From Takakia lepidozioides (taxonomy: Eukaryota > Streptophyta > Takakiopsida > Takakiales > Takakiaceae), in contig CM060732.1 of assembly GCA_030704615.1 (NCBI GenBank), positions 12,834,001-12,898,000 on the forward strand: 64,000 nucleotides of DNA. Direction: 5' to 3'. The notes under the pieces were generated by a model. That model did not search any database. It was not told the DNA's origin and saw only the letters and a list, made by a program, of their open reading frames with translations. A program made the position numbers and the translations under genes. Numbering within the stretch: position 1 is the first letter of the stretch; every line of letters starts with the position of its first letter. Positions 43,092 through 54,128 of this stretch are shown piece by piece.

Positions 43092-45638
43092 ATGCCAGGG
43101 TTGAATCAGGCACCTTTGTTTGCTGGACACCAGACTTGTGGCAGGGCTAGTGCCTCCACCATGACCACTGCTTCGGTAAAAGGGTTAAGAGAGGGAGTCA
43201 ACAAGAAATCTTCCAGCACTTATGAGGATGTGAGGATGCTATGTAAGGCAGGAAGACTGAAAGAGGTGCTGCACATTTTGAACCAACAAGGCATTCGGGT
43301 AGATTCCAATACTTATGTTTGTCTCTTGCAGGAATGCATCATTAAGAAAGACCTAGCAGAGGGAAAGCAGGTGCATGCCCACATTATCCAAAGTGGATTT
43401 AAGCCACACATCTCCCTGCTCAACACCATCATCAACATGTATGCCAAGTGTGGAAGCGTGGAGGCTGCGCGCCAACAGTTTGACAAAATGCCTAAACGAA
43501 CTTTGTTTACATGGACCATAATGATAGCAGGATATGCCAAGGTTGGATGTGGTTTGGAGGCTTTCAAGATCTACGAGCAAATGCAAAGGGAGGGGGTGAC
43601 TCCCAGCAGGGTCACTTTCATCTGTATTCTTAATGCATGTGGCAGCCTAGCAGCTCTGGAAAAGGGCAAAAATGTGCATGCAGACATCATCAAATCTGGC
43701 ATTATTTCAGACATAAACTTGGAAACTGCCCTTGCTGACATGTATGCCAAATCAGGGAGTATGAAGGATGCGCATCAAGTGTTTAATAAAATGGGTCAAC
43801 GGGATGTGGTCTCATGGAACACCATGATTGCAGGATATGCCCAGAATGGGTGTGGTATGCAGGCTTTGGAGATCTATGAGAAGATGCAATGGGAAGGGGT
43901 GACACCCAACAGGGCCACGTTCCTCTGTGTTCTGAACGCCTGTGCAAGCCTAGGAGCCTTGGAAAAGGGCAAAGAGGTCCATGCTGACATTCTCAAAGCT
44001 GGAATTGCGTCATATATTAACTTGGAAACTGCCCTTGCTGACATGTACGCCAAATGCAGGAGCATGAAGGACGCACAACAAGTATTTGAGAGTATGGCTG
44101 TACGAGATGTCGTCTCATGGAATGCCATGATCGCTGGATACGCTCAGGATGGGTGTAGTAGGGAGGCATTTGAGGTTTATAAGGAAATGCAACAGGAAGG
44201 GGTGACACGCAACAGGGTCACCTTCATCTGCATTCTCAAGGCTTGTGCCAGCCTAGGAGCCCTGGAAATGGGCAAAGAAGTCCACAGTGACATCATCAAA
44301 GCTGAGATTGTGTCAGATATAACTTTGGAGAATACACTTGTCGACATGTATGCCAAATGTGGGAGCATGAAGGATGCGCATCAAGTGTTTGACAAGATGA
44401 CTAAACGAGACGTGGTCTCATGGAGTGCCATGATCGCAGGATACGTACAGGATGGGTGTAGTAGGGAGGCTTTCAAGATCTATGAGCAGATGGAACTGGA
44501 AGGGGTGATTCCCAACCATGTCACATTTATTTGCATTCTCAATGCGTGTGCCAGCCTTGGAGCCTTGGGAAAGGGTAAAGAGGTCCATGCTGACATCCTG
44601 AAAGCTGAAATTACGTCATATGTAAATCTGGAGACTGCACTTGTAGACATGTATGCCAAATGTGGGAGCTTAGAGGATGCGCGTGAAGTGTTTGACAGTA
44701 TGGCTAAACAAGATATGGTCTCATGGAATGCGATGATCGCAGGATATGCTCAGCACGGGTGTGGTAGGGAGGCCTTGCTCCTATTGGAACAAATGCAACA
44801 GGAAGGCTTGAAGCCTAATAGTAGTACCTTCATATCTGTCTTTTCAGCATGCAGCCATGGGGGCCTAGTGGATGAAGGCCATCAGTGCTTTGATTCCTTG
44901 AGACGGGATCATGGTCTCGCTGCTACAGTGGAGCATTTTAGCTGCATGGTGGACCTTCTTGGCCGTGCAGGCCGATTGTATGAAGCAGAGGACTTGATTA
45001 ACAACATGCCAATCGTGCCAGATGTTGGGGTATGGACGGCCTTGCTTGGTGCCTGCAGAGTTTATGGAGATGTGGAGATAGCAGAACGTGCAGCAAAGAG
45101 CATTCTCAAGATTGATCCGGAGCACTCTGCGGCTTATGTGCTGCTATCAAACATTTATGGTGCGGCTGGCAGGTGGGACGATAAAGCAAGGGTGAGAAAA
45201 ATGATGGAGGACAAGGGTATCAGAAAGGAGCCAGGGTGCAGCTGCATTGAGGTTGACAACAGGGTGCATACTTTTGTTGTAGGAGACAAATTGCATCCAC
45301 AAATTCAGGAAATTCATGCTGAGCTGCAGAGATTGTCTGGGCTGATGAAGGGGGTGGGATATGTTCCTGACACGCGCTTTGTGTTACATGACGTGGAGGA
45401 GGAGCAAAGAAAACTTACTCTTTGCCACCACAGCGAGAAGTTGGCTATTGCTTTTGGGCTAATTAGTACCCCCCCTGGGATGCCCATTCACATCATCAAG
45501 AATCTTCGCGTGTGTGGGGACTGCCACACAGCCACCAAGTTCATCTCGAAGATTGTTGGGCGAGCAGTTGTTGTACGGGATGCCAACCGCTTTCACCACT
45601 TCCAAGATGGGGTTTGTTCTTGTGGGGATTACTGGTGA
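43092..45638 (+). CDS. PLS-class PPR protein with E, E+ and DYW domains
   Basis: 848 codons, ATG to TGA, no introns. The N-terminus (MPGLNQAPLFAGHQTCGRAS) is short, hydroxylated and free of acid over the first 45 residues, as for organelle targeting; the compartment cannot be told. Then VRMLCKAGRLKEVL, VCLLQECIIKKDLAEGKQVH, a series of P-L-S triplets of about 101 residues (MYAKCGSMKDAHQVFDKM, VVSWNAMIAGYAQ), E/E+ (DNRVHTFVVGDKLHP) and DYW domain with HSEKLA and CGDCH and ending CSCGDYW. All expected deaminase zinc ligands are present. Expected role: C-to-U editing factor. It is a paralogue of 36778-39705, with more divergent modules and no PDF motif before it. Confidence 0.94.
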   Translation: MPGLNQAPLFAGHQTCGRASASTMTTASVKGLREGVNKKSSSTYEDVRMLCKAGRLKEVLHILNQQGIRVDSNTYVCLLQECIIKKDLAEGKQVHAHIIQSGFKPHISLLNTIINMYAKCGSVEAARQQFDKMPKRTLFTWTIMIAGYAKVGCGLEAFKIYEQMQREGVTPSRVTFICILNACGSLAALEKGKNVHADIIKSGIISDINLETALADMYAKSGSMKDAHQVFNKMGQRDVVSWNTMIAGYAQNGCGMQALEIYEKMQWEGVTPNRATFLCVLNACASLGALEKGKEVHADILKAGIASYINLETALADMYAKCRSMKDAQQVFESMAVRDVVSWNAMIAGYAQDGCSREAFEVYKEMQQEGVTRNRVTFICILKACASLGALEMGKEVHSDIIKAEIVSDITLENTLVDMYAKCGSMKDAHQVFDKMTKRDVVSWSAMIAGYVQDGCSREAFKIYEQMELEGVIPNHVTFICILNACASLGALGKGKEVHADILKAEITSYVNLETALVDMYAKCGSLEDAREVFDSMAKQDMVSWNAMIAGYAQHGCGREALLLLEQMQQEGLKPNSSTFISVFSACSHGGLVDEGHQCFDSLRRDHGLAATVEHFSCMVDLLGRAGRLYEAEDLINNMPIVPDVGVWTALLGACRVYGDVEIAERAAKSILKIDPEHSAAYVLLSNIYGAAGRWDDKARVRKMMEDKGIRKEPGCSCIEVDNRVHTFVVGDKLHPQIQEIHAELQRLSGLMKGVGYVPDTRFVLHDVEEEQRKLTLCHHSEKLAIAFGLISTPPGMPIHIIKNLRVCGDCHTATKFISKIVGRAVVVRDANRFHHFQDGVCSCGDYW

Positions 45639-45639
45639 A

Positions 45640-46280
45640 ACTCTGTAGAATGCGTTAAGAAAGTGTGATATTACTGGCCAAACTGCCAAGACTGGGTTTT
45701 TGTTCTTGTGGGATTTTATCCATTAAAGGAAAGTGTGCTGCTCCTTCAAAGATTGCTGGGCAACCAACCACTTCACTTTCACCACTTGAATAAAGCATGA
45801 GGCTGTAGTGCGCACCACATTTTTGTTTCACACAAGTGAACCATCAAACTCACAACTTTCGCTTCCTAAACAACTGGTGATCCTGTAGTCAGTCTTGCCA
45901 CACCTTGTCCTCATTTGGCCAAAAGCCTTCTGCCGATTTTGTTGTGCAGCTTGGTTGGCCGTTGTAATATTTTCCATGCAGCTGCTCCTGCGCTCTGCTG
46001 TGTGTGCAGGGAGATGCCATACTCACTGGGTCTCTCTTGTAGAAAAGTTTCGAGGTGTGTATGCTACTTCTTCGACCATCTTTTAAGAGAAGTCTTTGGA
46101 GGTCCTGAACAGAGCCTCCTAATCCTCTGTCTAGGCAATTCTTTACCTAGTTTTCAAGGCCTGACAAAGTGTTGATGCAGCAATGCATTCCTCAAGGGGC
46201 AGAGATCTGGGGAAGGGAAACGGCAGCTTTTTGAAAGTCGAGTCAATCGCCAGGCCTCATAATGCAAGACTTCAGTGAGA
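45640..46280. other. 3' flank of the PPR gene, no further gene seen
   Basis: Probably the 3' UTR (TGGTGAAACTCTG follows the stop; AATAAAG at about 45789) and spacer. ORFs on the + strand have no motifs. Confidence 0.4.
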
Positions 46281-46284
46281 GATT

Positions 46285-46365
46285 GGGGTTTCACGGAATA
46301 GACAGTGTAATCTCCCACTGATCTCATAGTACAGAGGGCAGTAAAAGAAGAAGTATTTTTTGGTG
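46285..46365 (-). pseudogene. LINE zinc-finger fragment
   Basis: Minus-strand frame YFFFYCPLYYEISGRLHCLF resembles the HFLxxCPLYxxIR segment of LINE C-terminal fingers. Pieces of the same sequence are in the gypsy element at 18950-19065. Confidence 0.5.
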
Positions 46366-46377
46366 AAAATAACATAC

Positions 46378-46475
46378 TTGAATGTTTTGTCCCAGCTCCC
46401 GGTCACCAGTAGGTTCATTTCAGGAATCCAGGATATATCCTTGATGGGGGCCACGTTGTGTTCCAGACAAACAAG
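46378..46475 (-). pseudogene. RAE1/GLE2-like WD40 exon fragment
   Basis: Minus-strand frame reads APIKDISWIPEMNLLVTGSW, then DKTFK, followed by GTATGTT, a good 5' splice site. This is the signature WD40 blade of the nuclear export factor RAE1 (family form: PVKDVAWIPEMNLLVSGSWD). Only this exon is present, between LINE pieces, so it is a captured fragment. Confidence 0.65.
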
Positions 46476-46784
46476 GATTTTTTGGTACGTCCTCATGAGT
46501 AGGAAGGAGCAGCTGATGCGTTGGGGCATCTGTTACAATCCCACCCTGATATCAAGGGACTGAAAGTTCCTAGATCTATTCCTCAAGAAACAAATCAACA
46601 TGAAAAGAAAAAAAAACTCGCTGACTGATCATGAGAGATAGGAGTCCACCTGGAGGAGCCGCACTTTTGTCTATGTTCCTTCAATTTGTATCAATTTCCC
46701 TTATCAGCATTCGCTTTTCAGTCAAAAGCAAGAAGGTTGCAAGGGGATGTGACATGATGAAGCAACAAGGTAGTTAGCCTTTGC

Positions 46785-46948
46785 ACTGAAACTTAAATTC
46801 GCTCGGGGGTGACACAACCTATGTATATGCCATATATTATTTCAGGTTGCACCTTCTGGACCCAAACTTCAAGAGCTGTGATCTTCAAGTGTGAGTTTTT
46901 TTCAGGTTGTGTCACCCCGAGCGACAGCATATCGAGTTTAAGTTTCAG
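46785..46948. repeat. Inverted repeat of about 35-45 bp arms (MITE-like hairpin)
   Basis: Left arm 46785-46820 (CTGAAACTTAAATTCGCTCG, then GGGGTGACACAACCT) and right arm 46904-46948 (AGGTTGTGTCACCCCGAGCG, then GTTTAAGTTTCAG) are inverted copies around an 83-bp centre. Confidence 0.75.
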
Positions 46949-47280
46949 TACAGAGGCGTATGTAAATATAGCATTCTGTTTGCTATATATTGCAAAATTT
47001 ACCTATCAGAAGAATACCTATTTCGCTCTGGCGAGCATGCTCATTGCTACCCAACCTCTCGCCCAACAAGGCTAGAGAACTGCCCCAGCTATGTGCCTCC
47101 GGTTTCTCCAGCAAAGCTTCTTTTTACATCTATTTTTTACCAACAAAACTCTCCATTTTTAAAAACAAATAAAAAATAAAACTCTCCATAAACTCGAACA
47201 TAGTACATGATATCATACTTTTAGTGATCCTCAACTTTGGATAGCAAAATGTTGTCGTTTAAAATATCATAATTCTAGCG

Positions 47281-47660
47281 ACGACCGAGGTCGGAAGCTA
47301 GAGCAGGAATAGGGTGCCTCGTCATCATAGCCACGTCATCATCAACACGTCATCGTAGACACGTCATTCCGACTAGTTTAGCGTAGAGCAGGAATAGGGT
47401 GCCTTAGTGCCTTGTCATCGTCGCCACATCATCATCAACACGTTTCATAGACACATCATCATAGACACGTCATTCCGACTAGTTTTTAGCATAGAGCAGG
47501 AATAGGGTGCCTTAGTGCTTCGTCATCGTCGCCACATCATCATCAACACGTCATTCCGACTAGTTCAGCGTAGAGCAGGAATAGGGTGCCTTAGTGCCTC
47601 GTCATTGTCACCACGTCATCATCAAAACGTTTCGTAGACACGTCTTCGTCGTCGTCAATT
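47281..47660. repeat. Minisatellite with GAGCAGGAATAGGGTGCCT units
   Basis: The word GAGCAGGAATAGGGTGCC starts at 47301, 47386, 47494 and 47573 (steps 85, 108 and 79), each followed by GTCATC / CACGTCATC triplet-rich DNA. The steps vary with the number of the short subrepeats. Confidence 0.8.
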
Positions 47661-47744
47661 CTGCCCGAAATGCCCGAAAATGTCTTTGTAGCGAGGAAGG
47701 GATGACGTGGGGATGACACGGCGAAGGGATGGCGCGGAGGGGTT

Positions 47745-48730
47745 TCACGCAATGTGGTGAGGGCACCTTCTTCTTCGACCTATTTCAGCCTGTTTTGCCT
47801 TTCATCAGACTCGGCCCTGAGATGCCTGTGATCAGAGTCGTCCCTATTCATGTTGAATTCTACAAGTTAGCTCGTTGGTGGATCTATGGTGGTTTTGGAG
47901 TGATTTTATTTCCGACCCCAGTCAATGGTGGATCAATCGAGGCAAAAAGGTGAATGCCTGCTGGAAGCAGACGCAAGTCAACATAGGAACTAGTGTGATA
48001 AGTAGGGTTGAGGTGTTTGCTGGAACAATTATAGGCTGTCATTGTCAGCTGCTAGCAGCAAGGCAAGGATGTATGCATGATTTGTGCTTCCACCCACTTC
48101 TCACCATTTGTAATTTCTACTGAAAGGTTCTTCCATGTAAGGAATTTTCCAGTAATCGCCTACAGGATTACTAGAAAGAGGTAACAGAGATGAGGAGAAG
48201 TTGTGGAATGAATACTTTTCTGACCCCAGTCAATGGTGGGACAACCGAGGCAAAAAGGTGAATGCTTGTCAGATTACCAGATGTCATTTTGAACACTGCC
48301 CTGGTGGACATGTATGCCAAATGTGGGTGCATCGAGGATGCCGACCCCAGTCAATAGTGGGACAATCGTAGCAAAAATGTAAGTGTATGTTGGATTTCAG
48401 ATAGTTGGGTGTTACCTATTGATAGTTTGGCTCAGTGACTTTGACATGATACTACCAATGTGACAACAGGAAAGTATCCAGAAAGTATCCAAAAACAGGT
48501 GACAGAGACGAGGAGAAGCTGTGGAATCAAATACTTTTCAGAGCCCAGTCAATGGTGGGACAATCGAGGCAGAAAGGTGAATGCCTGTTGGATTACAAAA
48601 AGTAGCAAGGATGTATGCATGATTTGTGCATAGGCATGGATAGCTGAAGGAGCAGGGATAGAGTGTGGGTCAAGATTCATCCAAGAGGGCCAGATTTCAA
48701 GCATAAGATTAGCTATGATTCCCTGTGGAT
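47745..48730 (+). pseudogene. Tandem copies of the PPR-family 5' region and PDF exon
   Basis: The exon CCCAGTCAATGGTGGGACAA (SDPSQWWDNRGKK) occurs at about 47915, 48222, 48342 (degenerate) and 48543 on this strand. The copy near 48200 is best: NRDEEKLWNEYFSDPSQWWD. A PPR piece (LPDVILNTALVDMYAKCGCI, about 48272-48340) lies between copies 2 and 3. After copy 4, 48655-48730 encodes VWVKIHPRGPDFKHK and SYDSLWI, the second half of the PDF motif. At 48730 the sequence switches to antisense PPR. Confidence 0.7.
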
Positions 48731-49945
48731 ACATATCCACCATGGCAGTGTCCAGAATGACATTGACATTTGCAGCTTTGATGATGTCACCGTGCACCTC
48801 TTTGCCCTTTTCCAAGGCTGTCAGGCTTGCACAAGCATTGCAAACGCACACAAATGTGATGTTGTTGCGCTTCACCCCTTCCCCCATCATTTGCTCATTT
48901 GTGGATACATATCATGCAAGCATGGCGTTCCATGACACCAAATCTCGTTCAGCCATATTGTTGAACACTCCCTCCACATTTGGCATACATGTCCACAAGG
49001 GTATTGTTCATAATCACATCTGGTACATTTCCAGCTTTGGTGATGCAACCATGGACCTCTTTGCCTTTTTCCAGGGCTGTCAGGCTTGCACACGCACTGC
49101 AAACGCACACAAACGTTATGTGGTCGGGCTTCACCCCTTCCCCCGTCATTTGCTCATAGGTCTCCAGAGCCTCCATCCCGCGCTCTTGCTGTGCACATCC
49201 TGCAAGCATCGCGTTCCACGACACCACATCTCGTTCAGCCATAGTGTTGAACACTCCCTCCGCATCTCAATGCTCCCACATTTGGCATACATATCCAGGA
49301 GGGTATTGTTCAGAATCACATCTGGTACAATTCCAGCTTTGGTGATGCAACCATGCACCTTTTTGCCCTTTTCCAGGGCTGCCAGGCTTGCACACGCACT
49401 GGAAACGCACACAAACATGATGTGGGCGGGCTTCACCCCTCCCCCCATAATTTGTTCATAGGTCTCCAGAGCCTCTATCCCGCGCTCCTGTTGTGCACAT
49501 CCTGCAAGCATCGCGTTCCACGACACCACATCTCGTTCAGCCATAGTGTTGAACACTCCCTCCGCATCCTCAATGCTCCCACATTGGGCATATATGTCCA
49601 CAAGGGGATTGTTCAGAATCACATCTGTACAATTCCAGCTTTGGTGATGCAACCATGCACCTCTTTGCCCTTTTCCAGGGCTGCCAGGCTTGCACACGCA
49701 CTGGAAACGCACACAAACATGATGTGGGCGGGCTTCACCCCTTCCCCCATTATTTGCTCACAGGTCTCCAAAGCCTCCATCCCGCACCCCTGCTGTGCAT
49801 ACCCTACAAACATCGCACTGCACAACACCACATCTCGTTCAGCCATAGTGTTGAACACTCCCTTGGCATCCTCAATGCACCCACATTTGGCATACATGTG
49901 CACCAGGACAGTGTTCAGAATGACATCTGGTAATCTGACAGTCAT
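48730..49945 (-). pseudogene. PPR pseudogene body, inverted between PDF-exon copies
   Basis: Minus-strand frames 49945-49619, 49712-49146, 49254-48949 and 48890-48730 give successive P-L-S modules (RDVVSWNAMLAGCAQQERGM, ITFVCVCNACASLTALEKGK, VHGCITKAGIVPDVILNN) with deletions at module borders. There is no E or DYW domain. The modules are close to those of 36778-39705 and carry the same 101-residue period. Confidence 0.8.
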
Positions 49946-50245
49946 TCACCTTTTTGCCTCGGTTGTCCCACCATTGACTGGGTCAGAAAAGTATTCATTC
50001 CACCTCGTTTTGGATACTTTCATGTTGTCACATTGGCAGTATCATGTCAAAGTCACTCCAAACTATCAAAGATTCACTCAACCAGCTAACTTGCAGAATT
50101 CAACATGGAAATTTAGGGTCGATTCTGATAAGAGGGAAAAACAGGGTGAAATGTGTTGAAGAAGATGCCTTCATTAGCAACGTCTGATTTTATCAATTGT
50201 GTCGCTGCTGCTGCGGCTTCCAGTTGACCATCTACCCATGCAGGT
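49945..50245 (-). pseudogene. PPR-family 5' region and PDF exon, inverted copy
   Basis: Minus-strand reading: an alanine-rich PAWVDGQLEAAAAATQLIKS (50245-50180), the CCACATT-type upstream repeat (about 50165-50110), and the WWDNR exon at about 49985-49940 joined directly to PPR. The junction GTCAGATTACCAGATGTCAT is the same as at 48270 on the other strand. Confidence 0.65.
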
Positions 50246-50699
50246 TTACCTCAGACTATAGGGCAAGGGAGTAACAATGATCTTTAGCTTCGTAGCGAAT
50301 TGCTTCCCTATTAAGTTTTTCGGCTAGTGTTTCAAAAGCAACATGTTGCACCCTTACAAGCTCGAAGCTGCATCGTGAAGTTCAAGGAGAAATCAACTTT
50401 ATTTGTTGGGGATGTCATTTGCTTAATCCTTGTGGAATGCTTTGGTTTATTGGCTCTACCAAGACTTTCCGGATAGAGAATGATGTAACTGGTAAGGTTG
50501 AGACAAGATTATAAGCAGTTGTCACGACTGGTTCCTTCATGTTATCCTGGTGGTTTCAACAAACATTTTCCTACCACAAGGAGCCAGTTGCCCCCTGCTT
50601 GATGGATTTTACATTAATATAAACAATTAGTTAGACTTTCAAGATTTCTTGTAGAAAGCCATTCATTTTGCTGTGTGTGAGCTGCCCAACGTTTAGACA

Positions 50700-51230
50700 C
50701 CAACAGGACGAGGCCCTTTAGGCTAAGTGTTGAGATTTTGAAAGTTGGTGAACAGAGGTGCAAGGACTATGTTCTTGATGGTGCTTGAAAGGGCTACTCT
50801 CTGATGAGAATTCCGCAAACATTGTATTGAAAATTGGGTATACCAGAGAGAACGTAGTTCAAGACGGTGTTTGCTAGAGCCTTGTGGCCATTGACCCCAT
50901 GTCCAGTTTGGGCTGAACAAAAGGGAATAGACAGTACCTTTGTGAAGGGCTCACAGCTCTGGTAGTTGTACTTACATTGATACAAACAATTAATCCGGGC
51001 TTTGCAGGATATCCTCTAGAAAGCCCTTCACACAAGTGTCAATCTGTTGTGTGTGGGTAGCATAGTAATGAGCACCCAACAAAGCCAGGGCTTTAGGTTC
51101 AGCCTCAATATTTTGCCCAGGCATTGGGCTTTTACAATTCCCCTTCTCTGCATCTGTTTGGTGTTCGAAGGTAGGCTCCATGTTCTGAGTTTAACTTTCA
51201 GTCTAGTGCCAAGAGTACATACGCCCTTTA
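50700..51230 (-). repeat. LINE 3'-end fragment related to 21940-22930
   Basis: GTTGGTGAACAGAGGTGCAA and the following part align with the units at 21940-22930 (AAGTTGGTAGATAG, then AAACCTGCA). The finger residues are mostly lost. CTTTCAGTCTAGTGCC at 51207 is also in those units. Confidence 0.55.
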
Positions 51231-51239
51231 GATCACCCT

Positions 51240-52500
51240 TAAGGACCTCACAAACTGGAAATGGGGAAAGTTTTTATGCCTAACTTTTTTCTCATTGGGT
51301 GGGAAAGGCTGTTATACAAATATACTAATAAAAAATTCTCATAGAAATGCCTTATACATTGATAACTTATGGAGGAAAAATTTGTCCAAATGTTATTTAG
51401 AATCTTCTTTTTTTGAACTAGCCATAAGAGAATTTACTATATTACCCCGTGTTGTTTTGGGTTGTTCAGCCAAATCAGCAGCTCGAGATTCATGGTTCAT
51501 ATCGGGGGATAAACCTGATAAATGAATAACGATAGATAAAAAAAAAATTTAGATTTTACTCTTCAGTTTCAACAAGAAATCCATTACATACGATCCAAAA
51601 AAGATTTTATTCAATAGCAAATAAAAAGTGTATACTTACACATAAAGAGGCGTTGCCAAATAAGTCTGTTTCTAAACGAACAAGGAAAAGCTATATCACT
51701 TGACGAATAAGAGAGCTTGCCCAAAGGATCTTACGCCTCAGTTTCATTTGTAGTAATCTATTTGATTGGATAAAAAGATCCAATGAATTTGAAGCTGCAT
51801 ATAATTACCGGGCGTGCGTTCAAGCGTGTAAGGATTTTAATTTGTTTTCCTTCAATAATCACTAATAAAACTCTCAAGGGAGCCTGCCTCCCCAGGGTTT
51901 CTCCCAAAAAAAAAAAAAAAAAAAAAAAAAAAACCCGGCTTTCGAAAGCCAAAGAAAAAATTCTAACGGTTTACAAGAAAGATTTTTTCAATTTTGTCGA
52001 TTCGTGCAACACAAAATGAAGGATCAACTTCCTTACGAAAGGTTCTATTTAGAATAAGACGGAGAAGTGTGCAAGAACTAGAATCCGAATTGGAAGAGCA
52101 ATTCGTAATATTAGGATTTTTTCGATTATCTAAAGAATATGGGATGGAATATCAGTTATCTAATAAACCCATGTTATTAATCTTCGGGATCCAGTTTTTT
52201 TTTTTTTTTTTTGGGAAAGGTGATGGAGGCCCTTTGTTAGTTTTATTGATAAGTATTGAAGGGATCCCAGTTCATTATCTCAAAATCCGTCAGTTCGTTT
52301 CGTCAAGAATTATTTATAGATGAAGAAATGCTAAGTGTGGGAGGATAGTCGAGTGAGGATTGTGCCTCACCCAACACAACATGCACGGTTAGTGCGGCAT
52401 GCCCACAACTTTATGCTTACTTACAGAGCGAGAAAATAAAGAGAAAAATCTCATTCAAGTCAACAAATGAAACAATTTTTTCCTCCGCCGTGGATATGGT
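51240..52500. other. AT-rich segment with poly(A) and poly(T) runs, unassigned
   Basis: It has an A-run at 51906-51931 and a T-run at 52194-52213. Short frames such as RRSVQELESELEEQFVILGF (about 52061) read like protein, but I could not assign them. Base composition differs from both neighbours, so an organelle-derived or processed insert is possible. Confidence 0.3.
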
Positions 52501-52634
52501 AGAGATTCCATAACTAATTTATCTGTTAGTTGGTGGAACTTCCTTCATTTATGGTCAGCATGGACCTCTTTGCCCATTCCCTATGTATCAAGTTGTTGTT
52601 ACCAATGTTGGCTGGGTATGGCATCTGGACATGC

Positions 52635-53350
52635 ATATCCGGCGGTTATTTGCCGGTTATGCACATATGCACAACCGGAAAGCGTAGCCCCCGTAGGAAC
52701 CGGCTATGGAAGGGAACCGGCAAAAGCCATCGAGCTTCCTAACGGGCTAGAGAACCGGCATCGCGATTGTAAGGATGTTATACCCGGAGCAAGATCCGGA
52801 ACAAATGTGGATGTCGTAGAGGCGGTTCTAGATAATACATGTAGGGGGTTGGTGATGGTAATTAAGAACATTGCAGATGGACAGATCCTGGGGGGAATGT
52901 TATGTCTTACTAGTTACAATACATTTACAATGGTTAGGGAGAATGTCCAAGTAGATAGGAAATTAATTAGTTGGGCATTTGGCTAAAGTAATAGTTGTAA
53001 GTTGTAAGCTTAGTGTATTACAAGGGCAGAGCCCCCAGAGATAGATGACACGGGTTGAACATTTGAAAATCAGATCCATAGGCCAATAGAGGAGGCCACG
53101 CCCTCTTTGTGTAGTTTTACACACATACACAAAAAGTCTAGAAAAAGTAAAAAAAATAAAAATGGATGAATCCCATAACCGGTACCATGGAACCGGCATT
53201 TTTTAAGATGACATAACCGGTAGATTGAGAACCGGACAAAAAAAAATTCATGTGTTTAATGAGAACCTGTAACCGAGATGTTTTTTAAACCTATTGGTAT
53301 ACCCTGCCCCGGCCCTCCATTTTTTTCAAAGAGTAGGCTATAACCAGACC
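52635..53350. repeat. Region dense in AACCGG words
   Basis: About a dozen CCGG sites, most as AACCGGC or its complement, occur in two clusters (52640-52800 and 53175-53350) around 350 bp without them. No ORF with a recognisable product. Confidence 0.55.
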
Positions 53351-53796
53351 GGAAGAGGGCTCAAAACATGGCAACACTGGTTGTTACCACAATTGCGGAA
53401 TAAGTCACCACCCCAATCTTTGTATGTATTATGCAGTGAAAGGTTTTGCGGTGATTTTCTTAGGTTTTGTGGGTCTTCAACTTCAATGTAGTGATAAATT
53501 GCCCCAGTTCTTCATGAATGATCAGCTTTTTTCCCCATGTGTTTTTAGCTTTTTTTTTAAAGCTGTTGGCCTAACTACTAAAGTTGTATACTAGGACGGT
53601 TGGATTTATCTATTCACTTTATCGGACATGGTTTCGAGTTTCGACCAGCCTGTGTGATTATCAATGAGAAAAAGGGACTGAATATAATGTATGTTATGTG
53701 GAAGGGGGTAGAACGTGGTGGACGTGTGGACTCGGAGCAGTCGCACGTTATCGACGTCCTTTTGCTCTGTCCTTGTACGGTGCCTCAGATGCTCTC

Positions 53797-53803
53797 TATA
53801 TAA
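53797..53803 (+). promoter_or_regulatory. Possible TATA box of the peroxidase gene
   Basis: TATATAA in CTCTCTATATAACC lies about 330 bp before the peroxidase ATG and is followed by a CT-rich stretch typical of plant 5' leaders. No other evidence. Confidence 0.35.
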
Positions 53804-54128
53804 CCTTTCATTCCTGAGCTCTAGTATCTCTCTCTAGTATCTCTCTCAGCTATCTTTCGGTAGCAATCTCGCACTGTAGCTCAAATGTAGCATAGATAAA
53901 CTCAGTTGTCAAGTTCGGTGTGCAGGCACACGTCTAACTAGATAGAGTTAATGTACAAGAGGTTCCTTCCCACCCCAGCCATCTTGTGATCATCGGCAGT
54001 TATATCACGTCCATTGTCTATCTCTAGCTTTGGAGCCCAAACGCAGCCGATGCACGTATGCCATATAGGAACCTGCACAGCAAGTCTAAGTTATATTAGC
54101 TTTCAGAAGATCAGCTCTAATATAGAGA

